64,000 nt of DNA from Armatimonadota bacterium (GTDB lineage: Bacteria; Armatimonadota; Fimbriimonadia; Fimbriimonadales; Fimbriimonadaceae): the NCBI GenBank assembly GCA_020161505.1, contig JAIUNY010000011.1, positions 1 to 64,000 on the forward strand, read 5' to 3'. Both the position numbers and the translations under genes were made by a program. Positions 35,510-44,157 of the stretch are shown piece after piece; positions within the stretch are counted from its first letter, which is position 1; each line of letters begins with the position of its first letter. The notes under the pieces were generated by a model, which searched no databases, had not been told where the DNA came from, and was given only the letters and a program-made list of their open reading frames with translations.

Positions 35510-35791
35510 TTACTCTGAGCCCGCCAAGCCAGAATTCTGCGCTGCCTGCAGTTTCGAGGCCGCCTCGACGTAGGCAGGGTAGAGCGTGGTGTAGCAGAGA
35601 CCGCACCCAAACAAACTGGTGCGCACGGCCTCCGCCAAGGTCTGTCCGCATCCGGGGCAAGGGTCGGAGGCGGGGTCTCCATGCAGGGCGAGGATGAACT
35701 CGCCCAGGGCCGGAACCCCAGTCGTGTGGTCAACATCCTGAGCTTCGATCCGCTGACGGTCGCCGTGAGGAAACTTGACTGAGATCCTCAT
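35510..35791 (-). CDS. McsA-like zinc-binding protein, orphan
   Basis: The 93-residue protein contains CPGCGQTLAEAV then SLFGCGLCYTTLYPAYVEAA. This parallels the second zinc module of McsA (CPxCGxTxxxFxxTGxxGCxxCYxxF), the activator of arginine kinase McsB. Four cysteines in two CxxC pairs are kept. Unlike McsA, the first zinc module and the UVR motif are absent, and no mcsB, clpC or ctsR is nearby. GGAGAG lies about 8 bases before the ATG. It may be a zinc adaptor; the similarity is modest. Confidence 0.5.
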   Translation of the reverse strand: MRISVKFPHGDRQRIEAQDVDHTTGVPALGEFILALHGDPASDPCPGCGQTLAEAVRTSLFGCGLCYTTLYPAYVEAASKLQAAQNSGLAGSE

Positions 35792-35879
35792 GTCATTGCT
35801 CTCCCCGCAGTTTTGGGGTTGCAGTGCTCGCTTTTAGCCTCGCTCCACCGTCGGAGTCACGGACGAGTTGCAATCCTCG

Positions 35880-35938
35880 CCCTCTCCAAACTCCGTTTGG
35901 GGAGGGTGGCCAAAGGCCGGGACGGGCGGCATCACCAC
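35880..35938. repeat. Intergenic hairpin and 40-base dispersed element, copy A
   Basis: CCCTCTCCAAA pairs with TTTGGGGAGGG. The 40 bases at 35899-35938 match the reverse complement of 45049-45088 at 34 of 40 positions (counted by eye), with a shared 15-base core GGCCAAAGGCCGGGA. Confidence 0.6.
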
Positions 35939-35963
35939 GCCGCTGTGAACTCGACGCCGTCGC

Positions 35964-35987
35964 CGGAGCGGTACGGACACCGCTCCG
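35964..35987 (-). terminator. Hairpin downstream of the aminotransferase gene
   Basis: CGGAGCGGT and ACCGCTCCG form a perfect 9-bp stem with a 6-base loop, 17 bases after the stop. There is no T-run, so termination would need a factor. Confidence 0.4.
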
Positions 35988-36003
35988 CGAAATGCGCTTC
36001 AAA

Positions 36004-36876
36004 TTAGAATGCGGTTCCGCGAGTCGTCTCATCTCGGAACAGAGCGATGATCTGCTTCGTTAGTTCGCCAGGCTTGCCCGTCCCAATCGGACGCTCGTCC
36101 AGGCTGATCATCGGAATCACCTCGGCGGCTGTTCCCGTCAGAAACGCCTCGTCTGCGCTCAGAATATCGTATCGGGTCATCGTGTCTTCGACGACCGTGA
36201 ATCCCGCTGCTTTTGCGAGCGCAATAACCGTGTCGCGGGTGATGCCCTGTAGCAACCCGCTGGAAGGGTGAGGAGTTCGCAGAACGCCATCCTTGAAGAT
36301 GAACAGGTTGTCACCGGTGCATTCCGCCACGTAGCCTTCGTGGTTCAGCATCAGCCCTTCGCCCGCGCCGGCTCGGTTGGCTTCTTCCTTGGCCAGGATA
36401 TGGTACGCATACCGACCGATGCACTTCAGCCTCTGGTCGAGCGTGCTCGGGGGAGCGACACGGTAGCTGGTCGTGATGACTTTCAGGCCGGTTTCGTACG
36501 CCTCGGGCGGATACAGCGCGAGCGTCGAAACCATGATCATCACGTTGGCGTTCGTTTTCACCGCCTTCGGGTCGAGTCCAAGCCCCGTGCCGCGCGTGAC
36601 ATTCAATCGGATGTAGCCATCTTGAATCTGAGCCTGGCGGCACACATCCAGAATCTGCGCCTTCATCTCTTCTTGAGTCATTTCGACCTTGAAGTTCATG
36701 AACTTGGCTCCGTGATAGAGCCGGGTGAGGTGCTCGTCCAGCTTGAAGACTTGACCGCCGTAGATGCGGATGCCCTCAAAAAGTCCGTCGCCATAGAGGT
36801 GCGCGTGATCCGCCGCAGGGACAGACGCGGTCTCGATGGGACTCACAGTGCCGTTAAACCAGACAAGCATTGGCAT
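36004..36876 (-). CDS. ilvE: Branched-chain-type class IV aminotransferase
   Basis: The 290-residue protein follows class IV PLP aminotransferases: VWFNGTVSPIETASVPAADH, HLYGDGLFEGIRIYGG, YIRLNVTRGTGLGLDP, RLKCIGRYAYHILAKEEA (PLP lysine in RLK), ECTGDNLFIFKDG, SSGLLQGITRDTVI and AFLTGTAAEVIPM. This set fits branched-chain aminotransferase IlvE, the last step of Leu, Ile and Val synthesis. A D-amino-acid or ADC-lyase variant is less likely given LTGTAAEVIP. The gene stands alone, divergent from the VanW gene. Confidence 0.88.
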   Translation of the reverse strand: MPMLVWFNGTVSPIETASVPAADHAHLYGDGLFEGIRIYGGQVFKLDEHLTRLYHGAKFMNFKVEMTQEEMKAQILDVCRQAQIQDGYIRLNVTRGTGLGLDPKAVKTNANVMIMVSTLALYPPEAYETGLKVITTSYRVAPPSTLDQRLKCIGRYAYHILAKEEANRAGAGEGLMLNHEGYVAECTGDNLFIFKDGVLRTPHPSSGLLQGITRDTVIALAKAAGFTVVEDTMTRYDILSADEAFLTGTAAEVIPMISLDERPIGTGKPGELTKQIIALFRDETTRGTAF

Positions 36877-36936
36877 GCCAATGAGTGTACCGGGAGGTTC
36901 TCGAACGCCGCCCCTCGGCTAGGACAGGGCCCGGTT

Positions 36937-36967
36937 TTGACCCGCGACTGATAAAGAAACCTACACT
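36937..36967 (+). promoter_or_regulatory. Possible promoter of the VanW gene
   Basis: TTGACC and TACACT are separated by 19 bases, longer than ideal, about 55 bases before the start. TACACT is also the -10 of the groES promoter in this window. Confidence 0.35.
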
Positions 36968-37021
36968 TTCTCGTCCATAATCCAGAACCGCACCGATCTC
37001 GGCGCGGTCTATTGGTTGGAG

Positions 37022-38419
37022 ATGAAGGGTAGTCGCTGGCTTTGGCTCATCGTGCCGGGGATTCTGGGGGGTGGCGTTTTTGCCGTCCTCAAGAACCTGG
37101 AGGCTCAATATGTTCCGCGAGTCTGGCCGCCGCAAACAATCGCGGGCAAGACCCTGACCGGATCACCCGGAAAGGTGAAGGCGGAAATCAACAACTGGTG
37201 GAACGAGGCGTCGAGCCGCGAGCTGTCATTGTCCTCTCCGCAATTCAAAAAGGCTTCCTACAAGGGAAGTCTGACGGAGCTCGGCGTGAGCCTTGACACC
37301 GAGGGGCTCGCAAAGTCTGTCCGAATGACCGAATTCTGGCCCGATCTCATCGGCGCCTACGGCCGGGCATCCGCCGAGACCGTCGCCCTGAATTGGCACC
37401 CATTTCTCAGCGTCTCGACTCCACCGGAGCTTGTTGAGTTCGTCAAAAAGCAATCTGATACAGGCCAAGACGCCCGAGCAACCCTCGAAGGCGGGGAAGT
37501 CAAGCGCGTTTACGAAGGGCCGAGTTTTTCGCTCGTCGAAGACAAGTTTCCTGAAGCCATTGCCCTCGCGATTGACCAGGGCTCCGACGTCGAACTCCCG
37601 CTTGAGATCGGCAAAAAGCAAGTTCCGGATGATGAGCTGGATCGAGTGAAAAAGGTCATCGCCCGGTTCAGCACTACCTTCAACAATGGCCAGTATGCGC
37701 GCTCCTCAAACATCCGACTCGCGGCCTCGCGGATCAACGGTTTGGTGCTGATGCCGGGCGATTCGTTTAGCTTCAACGGCCACCTCGGTCAGAGAACTCC
37801 GGCGAAGGGCTTCAAGGAAGCCGGGGTCTATGTCAACGGTCGCCACGACACCGATGTCGGAGGCGGGATCTGTCAGGTAAGCACCACGCTCTACAACGCG
37901 GTGATGATCGCCGGGCTCAAAACAACCGCTCGATCTCCCCATTCGTTGCCCGTTCCTTATGTCCCGCTGGGCCGAGACGCTGCGGTCAGTTTCCCGAACC
38001 CAGACCTCAAGTTTGTCAACAACACCGATGCCCCGGTTGCTCTTGCCGCAAGCGTGGTAAAGGGCAAAATCGAATTCGCGATCCTGGGCGAGGAAAAGCT
38101 GGACCGGGAAGTGAAGTTCGAATCGCGACTCCTCAAAACCTGGTCGCACGGCGAGAAGTTCGTTGATGATCCCAGCCTGCCGCCCGGCAAGACGAAGCTC
38201 GTCGACAAGGGTGGATCAGGTCGGAGTGTGCGAACCTGGAAGGTGATCTACGAAGGCGGCAAAGAGGTCAAGCGGATCGATCTTGGGGTCAGCACCTACC
38301 GCGGCGGCCCGAGAATCATTGCCCGAAACAATCGTCCGGCACCGCCAAAGCCAACCGAACCAGCCGGAGAAGCCGCGCCCGTTGATTCGGCTCCTCCGAC
38401 CTTACCGACGGGCGGCTAG
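37022..38419 (+). CDS. VanW-family protein with G5 domain
   Basis: The 465-residue protein (MKGSRWLWLIVPGILGGGVF) has one N-terminal membrane segment. A peptidoglycan-binding-4-like region (about 40-200) follows, then the VanW domain: FSTTFNNGQYARSSNIRLAA, PGDSFSFNGHLGQRTPAKGF, GGGICQVSTTLYNAVMIAGL and SFPNPDLKFVNNT. A C-terminal G5-like stretch (VDKGGSGRSVRTWKVIYEGG) and a Pro-rich tail end the protein. VanW proteins are envelope-associated and thought to act at peptidoglycan, but the activity is unclear. The start is uncertain (a TTG two codons earlier is possible). It ends tail-to-tail with the next gene, sharing CTAG. Confidence 0.88.
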   Translation: MKGSRWLWLIVPGILGGGVFAVLKNLEAQYVPRVWPPQTIAGKTLTGSPGKVKAEINNWWNEASSRELSLSSPQFKKASYKGSLTELGVSLDTEGLAKSVRMTEFWPDLIGAYGRASAETVALNWHPFLSVSTPPELVEFVKKQSDTGQDARATLEGGEVKRVYEGPSFSLVEDKFPEAIALAIDQGSDVELPLEIGKKQVPDDELDRVKKVIARFSTTFNNGQYARSSNIRLAASRINGLVLMPGDSFSFNGHLGQRTPAKGFKEAGVYVNGRHDTDVGGGICQVSTTLYNAVMIAGLKTTARSPHSLPVPYVPLGRDAAVSFPNPDLKFVNNTDAPVALAASVVKGKIEFAILGEEKLDREVKFESRLLKTWSHGEKFVDDPSLPPGKTKLVDKGGSGRSVRTWKVIYEGGKEVKRIDLGVSTYRGGPRIIARNNRPAPPKPTEPAGEAAPVDSAPPTLPTGG

Positions 38420-40401
38420 AGCCGCTCGCGATCGATCTTCATCAGGCTGAACTGTTGCCCCTGATAAATCGTCGTGCCAAACGGCGACAGATCGGTCGCC
38501 GGGAGCTCGCCAAACGCTTCCGGATTCGGGATCACGACGTACTCGATCCCGGTGCGAGTCAGGATCTCCCGGATCTCCTCGGGCGAGGCCATGGCGAAGA
38601 GCCGCTCGACATCCTGGCGCCGATTTCCGTAGTCAGGTGTTTCGCTCCAGTGACCGGCGTAGGTCGTCGCCCCGGCAAGGCCCGAAAGAATCGGATTCAG
38701 ATCCGGGATGTAGGGGGGGATGAAGGGATCCTCGGGAACGTTGATCGACACCCCCGGACGAGCCGCCACGACCTTCCGGCCGGGAATTTGATGCAGTTCT
38801 CGGACAATCGCCTTGACGTCGGCACTGTAGAACACTGTCTGGACTTTGGTCGTCGCCACGTTGCTCCGGATCAGAGTGAGTTCGCGCTGGAACCAATACA
38901 GCGACGAGGCACTCATCACCGCCACCGCGAGAGCCGTCACCAGATTTCGGATGTTCCGCGCCGAATCTTTGGGCACTTGCTGGTCAATCCGGCGGAGAAT
39001 GACCTCGACGCCCAGCGCGGCAAGAACCGCCCAAGGCAAGGCTAACCCCATCGCCAGTTTTCGCTGGAATAGCTGCGGGAAGAATGGGGCCACGGCTCCG
39101 ATCACCGCCCAGGCGTAAAAGAGATTCCACCCCAGACCTTTTCGCGCCCCAAGTGCGACCACGCCAATCGCCGCGACGAAACTCGCAGCAAAAGCGCCCT
39201 GAGTCATGAAGTACGCCTTCTCGGAGTCAAATCCTGTGGCGGCAATCGCCAACGCGCCGAAAAGCGCAACGAGCGATCCCGGAGCTGCCCATTTTTGCCA
39301 TCCCTCTCGGCCCGAGGCCAAGGCCGGCAGACTCAGGAGGACAAGGGGGAAGATGCCCACGAGGATCTGGCGGAATGTCGGCGAGAACGTCTCCGTGGCG
39401 GCCCGAGCCTGGAATACGGTGTCCTGAGACAGCACGTTCATGAACCAAAGGGCGGCGGGAATCGTGCCTAGACCGATCACCACGGCGCGTGCGAGCCACT
39501 GGCCGCTGAACTCCTTGCTCACCAGAGTGGCCACAAGAAATCCGATGAGCACGAACGTGACAAGCAGAACGTCGTAGCTGTGAATGTTCATCAGCAGGAG
39601 CATGGCCGTGGCTCCAGGCAGAACCGATTTCCATGATTCTCTGGCCGCCACCACCGAGTTCATGGCCCACAGAATCAAGCATAAGCTGACCATGAAGAGC
39701 CCGTTTGTGAGCATGGAAGGGAAGACGAGAACCTCCGGCTGCCACACATCAACGGGGAGCCGACGCTCCAGAAATCCGTTCACCGGATTCGTGCTGGTCA
39801 TGTTGAGCCGCCCGAATGGCTCCCAGACCATGAACCCCAGGCCCCCGCCAAAGCAGCCCAGGATCATGGCAAGCTTAGAGGCAAAGATGCTGAACTCCAG
39901 CTTTTTCACGAACTTGCCAAGCAGAATCACGAAGAGAAACGTAAATCCGATCCGGGCCAGATTCGCAACCAGCGGCAGGGCAACTTCCGGCCCCATGCCT
40001 TCAAAAACCCGGGCAATCGTTCCCAGAGCCCAGAAGTAAAGGTGGATTGTCAGACCTGGCTGCTGCTCCACGGCAAATCGATTCTCGAACATGAACCGAC
40101 CCTCCATGGCCTGATGCATCCACGCTGCATAAACCATGTGGTCATCGGCATTGAACTGAGCTCCCAAGTAGAACCCACCGCTCGGTGTCGCCAACCAGGC
40201 AATGAGCATCGGGATCGCGGCCAGCACCGTCGCCACCAGCGCCAGACGCCACGAGAACTGCGTGAGCTTTTCCTGCTTCAGATCCTCGTTTGCGGCGGCC
40301 TTTTTCGGGGTCGGCTCGTTGATGACAATGCCGTCGCTGTCGTTCGGCTCAGGCGCGGCATCCTCGCTTCCCAGACCTTCGTTCACGGGTTCATCGCTCA
40401 C
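38416..40401 (-). CDS. Large polytopic membrane protein, GT-C glycosyltransferase-like
   Basis: I start at GTG (protein MSDEPVNEGLG), overlapping the upstream TPR gene as GTGA, giving 661 residues. An acidic cytoplasmic N-terminus of about 60 residues precedes some 12 hydrophobic helices. An early loop holds FNADDHMVYAAWMHQAMEGR, where the acidic pair resembles the D/E motif of GT-C transferases. The C-terminal soluble part (about 560-661, YIPDLNPILSGLAGATTYAGH) is extracytoplasmic. A polyprenyl-sugar transferase or carbohydrate export role is possible, but no direct family match was made. Confidence 0.65.
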   Translation of the reverse strand: MSDEPVNEGLGSEDAAPEPNDSDGIVINEPTPKKAAANEDLKQEKLTQFSWRLALVATVLAAIPMLIAWLATPSGGFYLGAQFNADDHMVYAAWMHQAMEGRFMFENRFAVEQQPGLTIHLYFWALGTIARVFEGMGPEVALPLVANLARIGFTFLFVILLGKFVKKLEFSIFASKLAMILGCFGGGLGFMVWEPFGRLNMTSTNPVNGFLERRLPVDVWQPEVLVFPSMLTNGLFMVSLCLILWAMNSVVAARESWKSVLPGATAMLLLMNIHSYDVLLVTFVLIGFLVATLVSKEFSGQWLARAVVIGLGTIPAALWFMNVLSQDTVFQARAATETFSPTFRQILVGIFPLVLLSLPALASGREGWQKWAAPGSLVALFGALAIAATGFDSEKAYFMTQGAFAASFVAAIGVVALGARKGLGWNLFYAWAVIGAVAPFFPQLFQRKLAMGLALPWAVLAALGVEVILRRIDQQVPKDSARNIRNLVTALAVAVMSASSLYWFQRELTLIRSNVATTKVQTVFYSADVKAIVRELHQIPGRKVVAARPGVSINVPEDPFIPPYIPDLNPILSGLAGATTYAGHWSETPDYGNRRQDVERLFAMASPEEIREILTRTGIEYVVIPNPEAFGELPATDLSPFGTTIYQGQQFSLMKIDRERL

Positions 40402-40763
40402 GGCGTTGGGGGTTCCTTGCCCAGGCTCTTGTAGATCATCACGATCTGATCGTCCCACTCCTTGGCCTTGGCATGGGTCGGATCAAGCTCTTGAACCTCG
40501 CGGAAGAGCCCAAGAGCTTGCGGATACTTTTCCATCGGACGCAGAACAGGGCTGAGAACCACCACTTCGCCGAAGGCGAACGCGGCCTCGACCAGGGCTC
40601 GCTTATCGGCCTCGCTCTTGCTCTTCGCGTAGGCGGCTTTTGCGGATTGATAAGCCGCCTCACCCGACTTCAACTCAGCACGGGCTTGGTCCACTTTGTT
40701 CGTCGCAGGGGCGCTCGCGATTTCTCCCTGAAAGAGCACGAGCGCGACGATCGCTGGCATCAT
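40398..40763 (-). CDS. Small exported TPR-like protein
   Basis: The 121-residue protein has a short hydrophobic N-terminus (MPAIVALVLFQGEIASA). It then has helical, alanine-rich repeats: ARAELKSGEAAYQSAKAAYA and YPQALGLFREVQELDPTHAKA, the latter a clear tetratricopeptide-type helix pair. TPR units mediate protein contacts. It overlaps the GT-C-like gene by GTGA and follows the DUF4350-like gene, so it belongs to the same operon. The exact start (40763 or one codon later) is uncertain. Confidence 0.65.
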   Translation of the reverse strand: MMPAIVALVLFQGEIASAPATNKVDQARAELKSGEAAYQSAKAAYAKSKSEADKRALVEAAFAFGEVVVLSPVLRPMEKYPQALGLFREVQELDPTHAKAKEWDDQIVMIYKSLGKEPPTP

Positions 40764-40795
40764 AAAGGCATTCTAGCCCAGGATGGCCTCAAGCG

Positions 40796-41953
40796 TTATC
40801 GGGCTTGCGGAGCGTGGCGAGCTTTCTCGCGCTCTTCCAACTGCTCCAAGGCAAGTTGCAAGGCTCGGGCGGCCGCGACGGCGTCTTTCGCCGGAGGATT
40901 CACCACGATCAAGTGCCGAACCCGAGCCACCGCATCCACCACCTCGGGAGTCGTCGCGGGCAGCAGATCCTCATTTTTCACGGTGAGCGGAGCGCGTAAG
41001 GAGCTCCGAATCCGATCGTAAGCGGCATTCAAGACCATCGAAAGTGCCTGATCTCGCCGACCCGCACGCATCAAGACAAGGGAAAGAGCATCAAGAACAT
41101 CCCTCGCGCCTCGAGTCTGCAGATTCTCGCGATCGGGGACGCCAAATCGGCGGCTCCAGGTGAACAAAACCAAGGCAATCAGGGCAAAAAACTGCCAGCG
41201 TGCCACATCAGCCCACGCTCCCAACTGGCGCAAGTGGTTGGGGGCTTCGGCATTCCCCGCACCCGCCTCCAAAACCACCAACGTCTGATTCTTGTCGACG
41301 AATCGGGTGATGGCCTCCATCCACGCGGCGGCATGATCGTTTTGCGCGAGCATGCGGTTCGAGCCAGTATGCCCGTGGCGAATCCACATCGCCACCCCTT
41401 TGTAGTACGGGCGGACAAAGGCGAAATCGCTCTCTTTCCCCTCGATGAGCGGAAGCTCGCCCTCCGCCGACTTGAACGGCGGAATAGTTTGTTCCCAACC
41501 GTCAAAGTCCGGAGGAGTCTCTGCGAGGATCTGATACTTTGCCCCTGTCGCCCGCGAGGTGAAAGTCTGAGGCTTCATTGCCACCAGATCGGAATCCCTC
41601 AGTCGGTCGTTGATCCAGACCCGAATTCCTCGCCCGCCTGACCTGATGAACGCGAGATAATTCTCCTCAAGTTCGCTCTGGGCTGGATCCTCCAGGTTGG
41701 AAGACAGCGGGCGCGGGAAGATCGGAACGCTTCCTGGTCGAAGGCGTGGGCGAATGCTTCGATCAATCACCACCCGATAGCCAGAGCGGCGGAGCAGTTC
41801 CACCACCGCAGCCATCCCCGATTCCTTCGTGCTTGTCGCGCTTGGGTTCGTCCGAACCTCTCGCTCGCCCATCAAAATCAGGATCGAGGCCACAATCAAG
41901 ATGAGGGCCAAGCCGGCGGCAAGCCTCGGCAAGATGCTCACAGATCTCTTCAA
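40796..41953 (-). CDS. DUF4350-like membrane-anchored protein
   Basis: I start at TTG (LKRSVSILPRL), which overlaps the upstream stop as TTGA and is preceded by GGAGGCGGCGAG. The 385-residue protein has an N-terminal membrane helix (LAAGLALILIVASILILMG). A DUF4350-like extracytoplasmic domain follows (STKESGMAAVVELLRRSGY, SGGRGIRVWINDR), then a second helix (WQFFALIALVLFTWSRRFG) and a cytoplasmic helical tail. Such proteins are usually found beside MoxR ATPase, DUF58 and DUF4129 genes. Only the DUF4129 partner is present here. Confidence 0.68.
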   Translation of the reverse strand: MKRSVSILPRLAAGLALILIVASILILMGEREVRTNPSATSTKESGMAAVVELLRRSGYRVVIDRSIRPRLRPGSVPIFPRPLSSNLEDPAQSELEENYLAFIRSGGRGIRVWINDRLRDSDLVAMKPQTFTSRATGAKYQILAETPPDFDGWEQTIPPFKSAEGELPLIEGKESDFAFVRPYYKGVAMWIRHGHTGSNRMLAQNDHAAAWMEAITRFVDKNQTLVVLEAGAGNAEAPNHLRQLGAWADVARWQFFALIALVLFTWSRRFGVPDRENLQTRGARDVLDALSLVLMRAGRRDQALSMVLNAAYDRIRSSLRAPLTVKNEDLLPATTPEVVDAVARVRHLIVVNPPAKDAVAAARALQLALEQLEEREKARHAPQAR

Positions 41954-42915
41954 CTCGCCGCCTCCCGCGCGCCGAGAAGTTGTGAGATGCGGGTGTACTG
42001 CTCGCGGAACCAATCGTAGTCGCTCCGCCCATCAACGATCGAGCCGTACCAGACGAGGTCGAATCGCTGCGTGACTCCTCGGAAGTCAAGGTCGCGCGGA
42101 ACCCTGGTCGAGCCTTCGATCCTGGCCAGGTGCTCCCAGTTCGTTTCGTAGCGAAGGAATCTCGCGATTCCGTGATCGTCCGCTTTCATCAGCAGAGCCA
42201 GATAGAGCGCGCGGACGGCTCGTCGGTATTCGCCTTTCGCGGCAAGTTCGTCGGCTTGTCCGAGCCATTCGTCGGCGGTGCGATCGGGCTCGCCATCTTC
42301 CAAGAGACCGCCCGCAGACGTCTGTTTGTTCTGACGCTGCGGCAGGGCGATCTTCATGATCGCCCAGATCACAAACGCGACCACGGTGACGACAATGATG
42401 AGCCAAACCAGGTTCGTCAGACCCGAGGGGATCGACATGTTCGGTCGCTGACCTTCGCGTTCTGGTTGTTTGAAGAGGTTCTCAAACCACTCCTGAACCC
42501 TCCGGAAGAATGTCTCCATGCTCTCCCCAACCCAAGTTTCGCGCTGACGCGTCTCCCGGACTCGGTAGAGCGGATTCTCGAGAATCTCTTCGGCCTGTTT
42601 CTTGGGATCAAGAATGGACGGAGCGTTTCGAGAGGGGGAGGTGGGCAACACAGGCGGCGTCGTGGAGCCGTCGGGGGGAAGGCCTAAGCGATCCCGCTCG
42701 CGCAGCATCGTCACAACCTGATCGCGCTGCGCCTCCCACGAGAGGGAAGGATCCTGACCCTGGGTGAGAGGATCTCGCTTCGCATCGGGATCGGCGAGCA
42801 ACCGGCGCCATTCGGTTTCGCTCTTTGCCTCTTCGGCGCGCTCGGTGAGATCCGCTTTCGCGAGAACCGGCAGCAACAGCACCAGAAGGAGGGAAATCCA
42901 CCACTTCTTACTCAA
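41950..42915 (-). CDS. DUF4129 domain membrane protein
   Basis: I start at TTG (protein LSKKWWISLLLVLLLPVLAKA, a signal peptide), overlapping the upstream gene by 8 bases with GGAGGC 7 bases ahead. The 321-residue protein has a soluble region, a membrane helix (LTNLVWLIIVVTVVAFVIWAI) and a C-terminal DUF4129 domain: LAAKGEYRRAVRALYLALLM, then FLRYETNWEHLARI and YDWFREQYTRISQLL. The family is associated with MoxR/DUF58 systems and envelope-related transglutaminase proteins. The role is unknown. Confidence 0.75.
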   Translation of the reverse strand: MSKKWWISLLLVLLLPVLAKADLTERAEEAKSETEWRRLLADPDAKRDPLTQGQDPSLSWEAQRDQVVTMLRERDRLGLPPDGSTTPPVLPTSPSRNAPSILDPKKQAEEILENPLYRVRETRQRETWVGESMETFFRRVQEWFENLFKQPEREGQRPNMSIPSGLTNLVWLIIVVTVVAFVIWAIMKIALPQRQNKQTSAGGLLEDGEPDRTADEWLGQADELAAKGEYRRAVRALYLALLMKADDHGIARFLRYETNWEHLARIEGSTRVPRDLDFRGVTQRFDLVWYGSIVDGRSDYDWFREQYTRISQLLGAREAAS

Positions 42916-43951
42916 TGGTGCCTCCTCGTCGGTGGGCGACCGCATCCGCGACATCCTGGGCGAGAAGGCGAATATCCAGGGCCTCGATCTGCACGCGGCG
43001 ATCAATGTAGAGGAGAGTCGAGACGATTGTCCAGAACGGCATCAGGAGCCAGATCGTGAGGTAACCAGGGATCAGCTCGAAGGCTTTGGCGAAGAACTGC
43101 CCCCAGATGGAGTTTGAAACAAACTCCGCGAAGGGGCCGGTTGAGGCGACAAAGTTCACCAGCAGACTCGCGCCCGTTTGCAGCCCGAGGAAGACGAAGA
43201 ACATCACGATCCACGCCGTGATCACCGTGCCGCCAACCGATGGGACAGTTCGATAACTCTTGAGGAGGAGAATCCCTCGCTTCACGGCGGCGCGAATCGA
43301 GAGTTCAGGCTCCATCACGATCACGGCGGGGGAGAGAGTCACGCGGTAAAGGAGGAACGGCGTGAAGAACACAGCCACGACGATTGAGAAGACACCGAAA
43401 GCTCCGAGGAGAAACGCCTGGCTCGACCCCGAAGCCGTCTGCTCGATGACCGCCCCCGCCGCCAAAGCAAGACTCATCACGAGGAGGGGAAGCAAGGCGG
43501 TCAGGCCAAGGAAGAAGAGTAAGCCCATCATCTTCCAACTCAAGCGCGCAATCTGTTCGTTGGAGATTGCCGCCCGTTCTTCACCCAGGATGATGGGGGC
43601 GACGATTTGGGTCGAAACTGCCTGGCACGAGGCAAAACCGTACACAAATAGAGGAATCGCGACAAACGCGGTCAGGAGCAGCCCAATCCCGAGATCGGTC
43701 AGATTCACTCCCACCGTCCGGGCTTGCTGCATGAAGAGAGAGGGAAAGATGAACTGGATGAAGAACAGGGCAGAGATAAAGCAGAAGAATCCAGGGATCG
43801 CGGTGCGCGCCAGGAGGCTTCTCGCTTCACGCTGATAGATCCGGGTGGCGAGGTCGAAGATGCTGTTCGTCGCCATCGGGCGCACGAAGCGACGCCGCTC
43901 AATTTTGCGCAAGCGTTCTTCGTAAAGCTCGATCGGCCCCTGCTTCTCCAT
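42908..43951 (-). CDS. Polytopic membrane protein, unknown, first gene of operon
   Basis: The 347-residue protein has a charged cytoplasmic start (EERLRKIERRRFVRPM) and about six hydrophobic helices: FFCFISALFFIQFIFPSLF, LLLTAFVAIPLFVYGFA, MMGLLFFLGLTALLPLLVM, FLLGAFGVFSIVVAVFF, VITAWIVMFFVFLG and YLTIWLLMPFWTIVSTLLY. Between them VIVMEPELSIRAAVKRGILLLK resembles the amphipathic segment of glycerophosphodiester phosphodiesterase membrane-domain and DUF975-type proteins. It leads the operon that continues with DUF4129- and DUF4350-like genes. No specific function is assigned. Confidence 0.65.
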   Translation of the reverse strand: MEKQGPIELYEERLRKIERRRFVRPMATNSIFDLATRIYQREARSLLARTAIPGFFCFISALFFIQFIFPSLFMQQARTVGVNLTDLGIGLLLTAFVAIPLFVYGFASCQAVSTQIVAPIILGEERAAISNEQIARLSWKMMGLLFFLGLTALLPLLVMSLALAAGAVIEQTASGSSQAFLLGAFGVFSIVVAVFFTPFLLYRVTLSPAVIVMEPELSIRAAVKRGILLLKSYRTVPSVGGTVITAWIVMFFVFLGLQTGASLLVNFVASTGPFAEFVSNSIWGQFFAKAFELIPGYLTIWLLMPFWTIVSTLLYIDRRVQIEALDIRLLAQDVADAVAHRRGGTIE

Positions 43952-44157
43952 TCAATCCTGCGCTGTCAGCCCTTGACTCGGCTCCTAGTCTACTAAATAC
44001 GTCCCGACCGACGCCGAGGACGCACCCGATTTCCCGGAATCCGTCTCGTTCAGGGACCAAGCGGCCCACCCTGCGAATACTCCCAGCCGTTCCGTGCGTC
44101 TCTAAACCCAGAACCCGGCAAGCTCGCGCTCTTGCCGACCCGAGGTGAGATCGAAGA

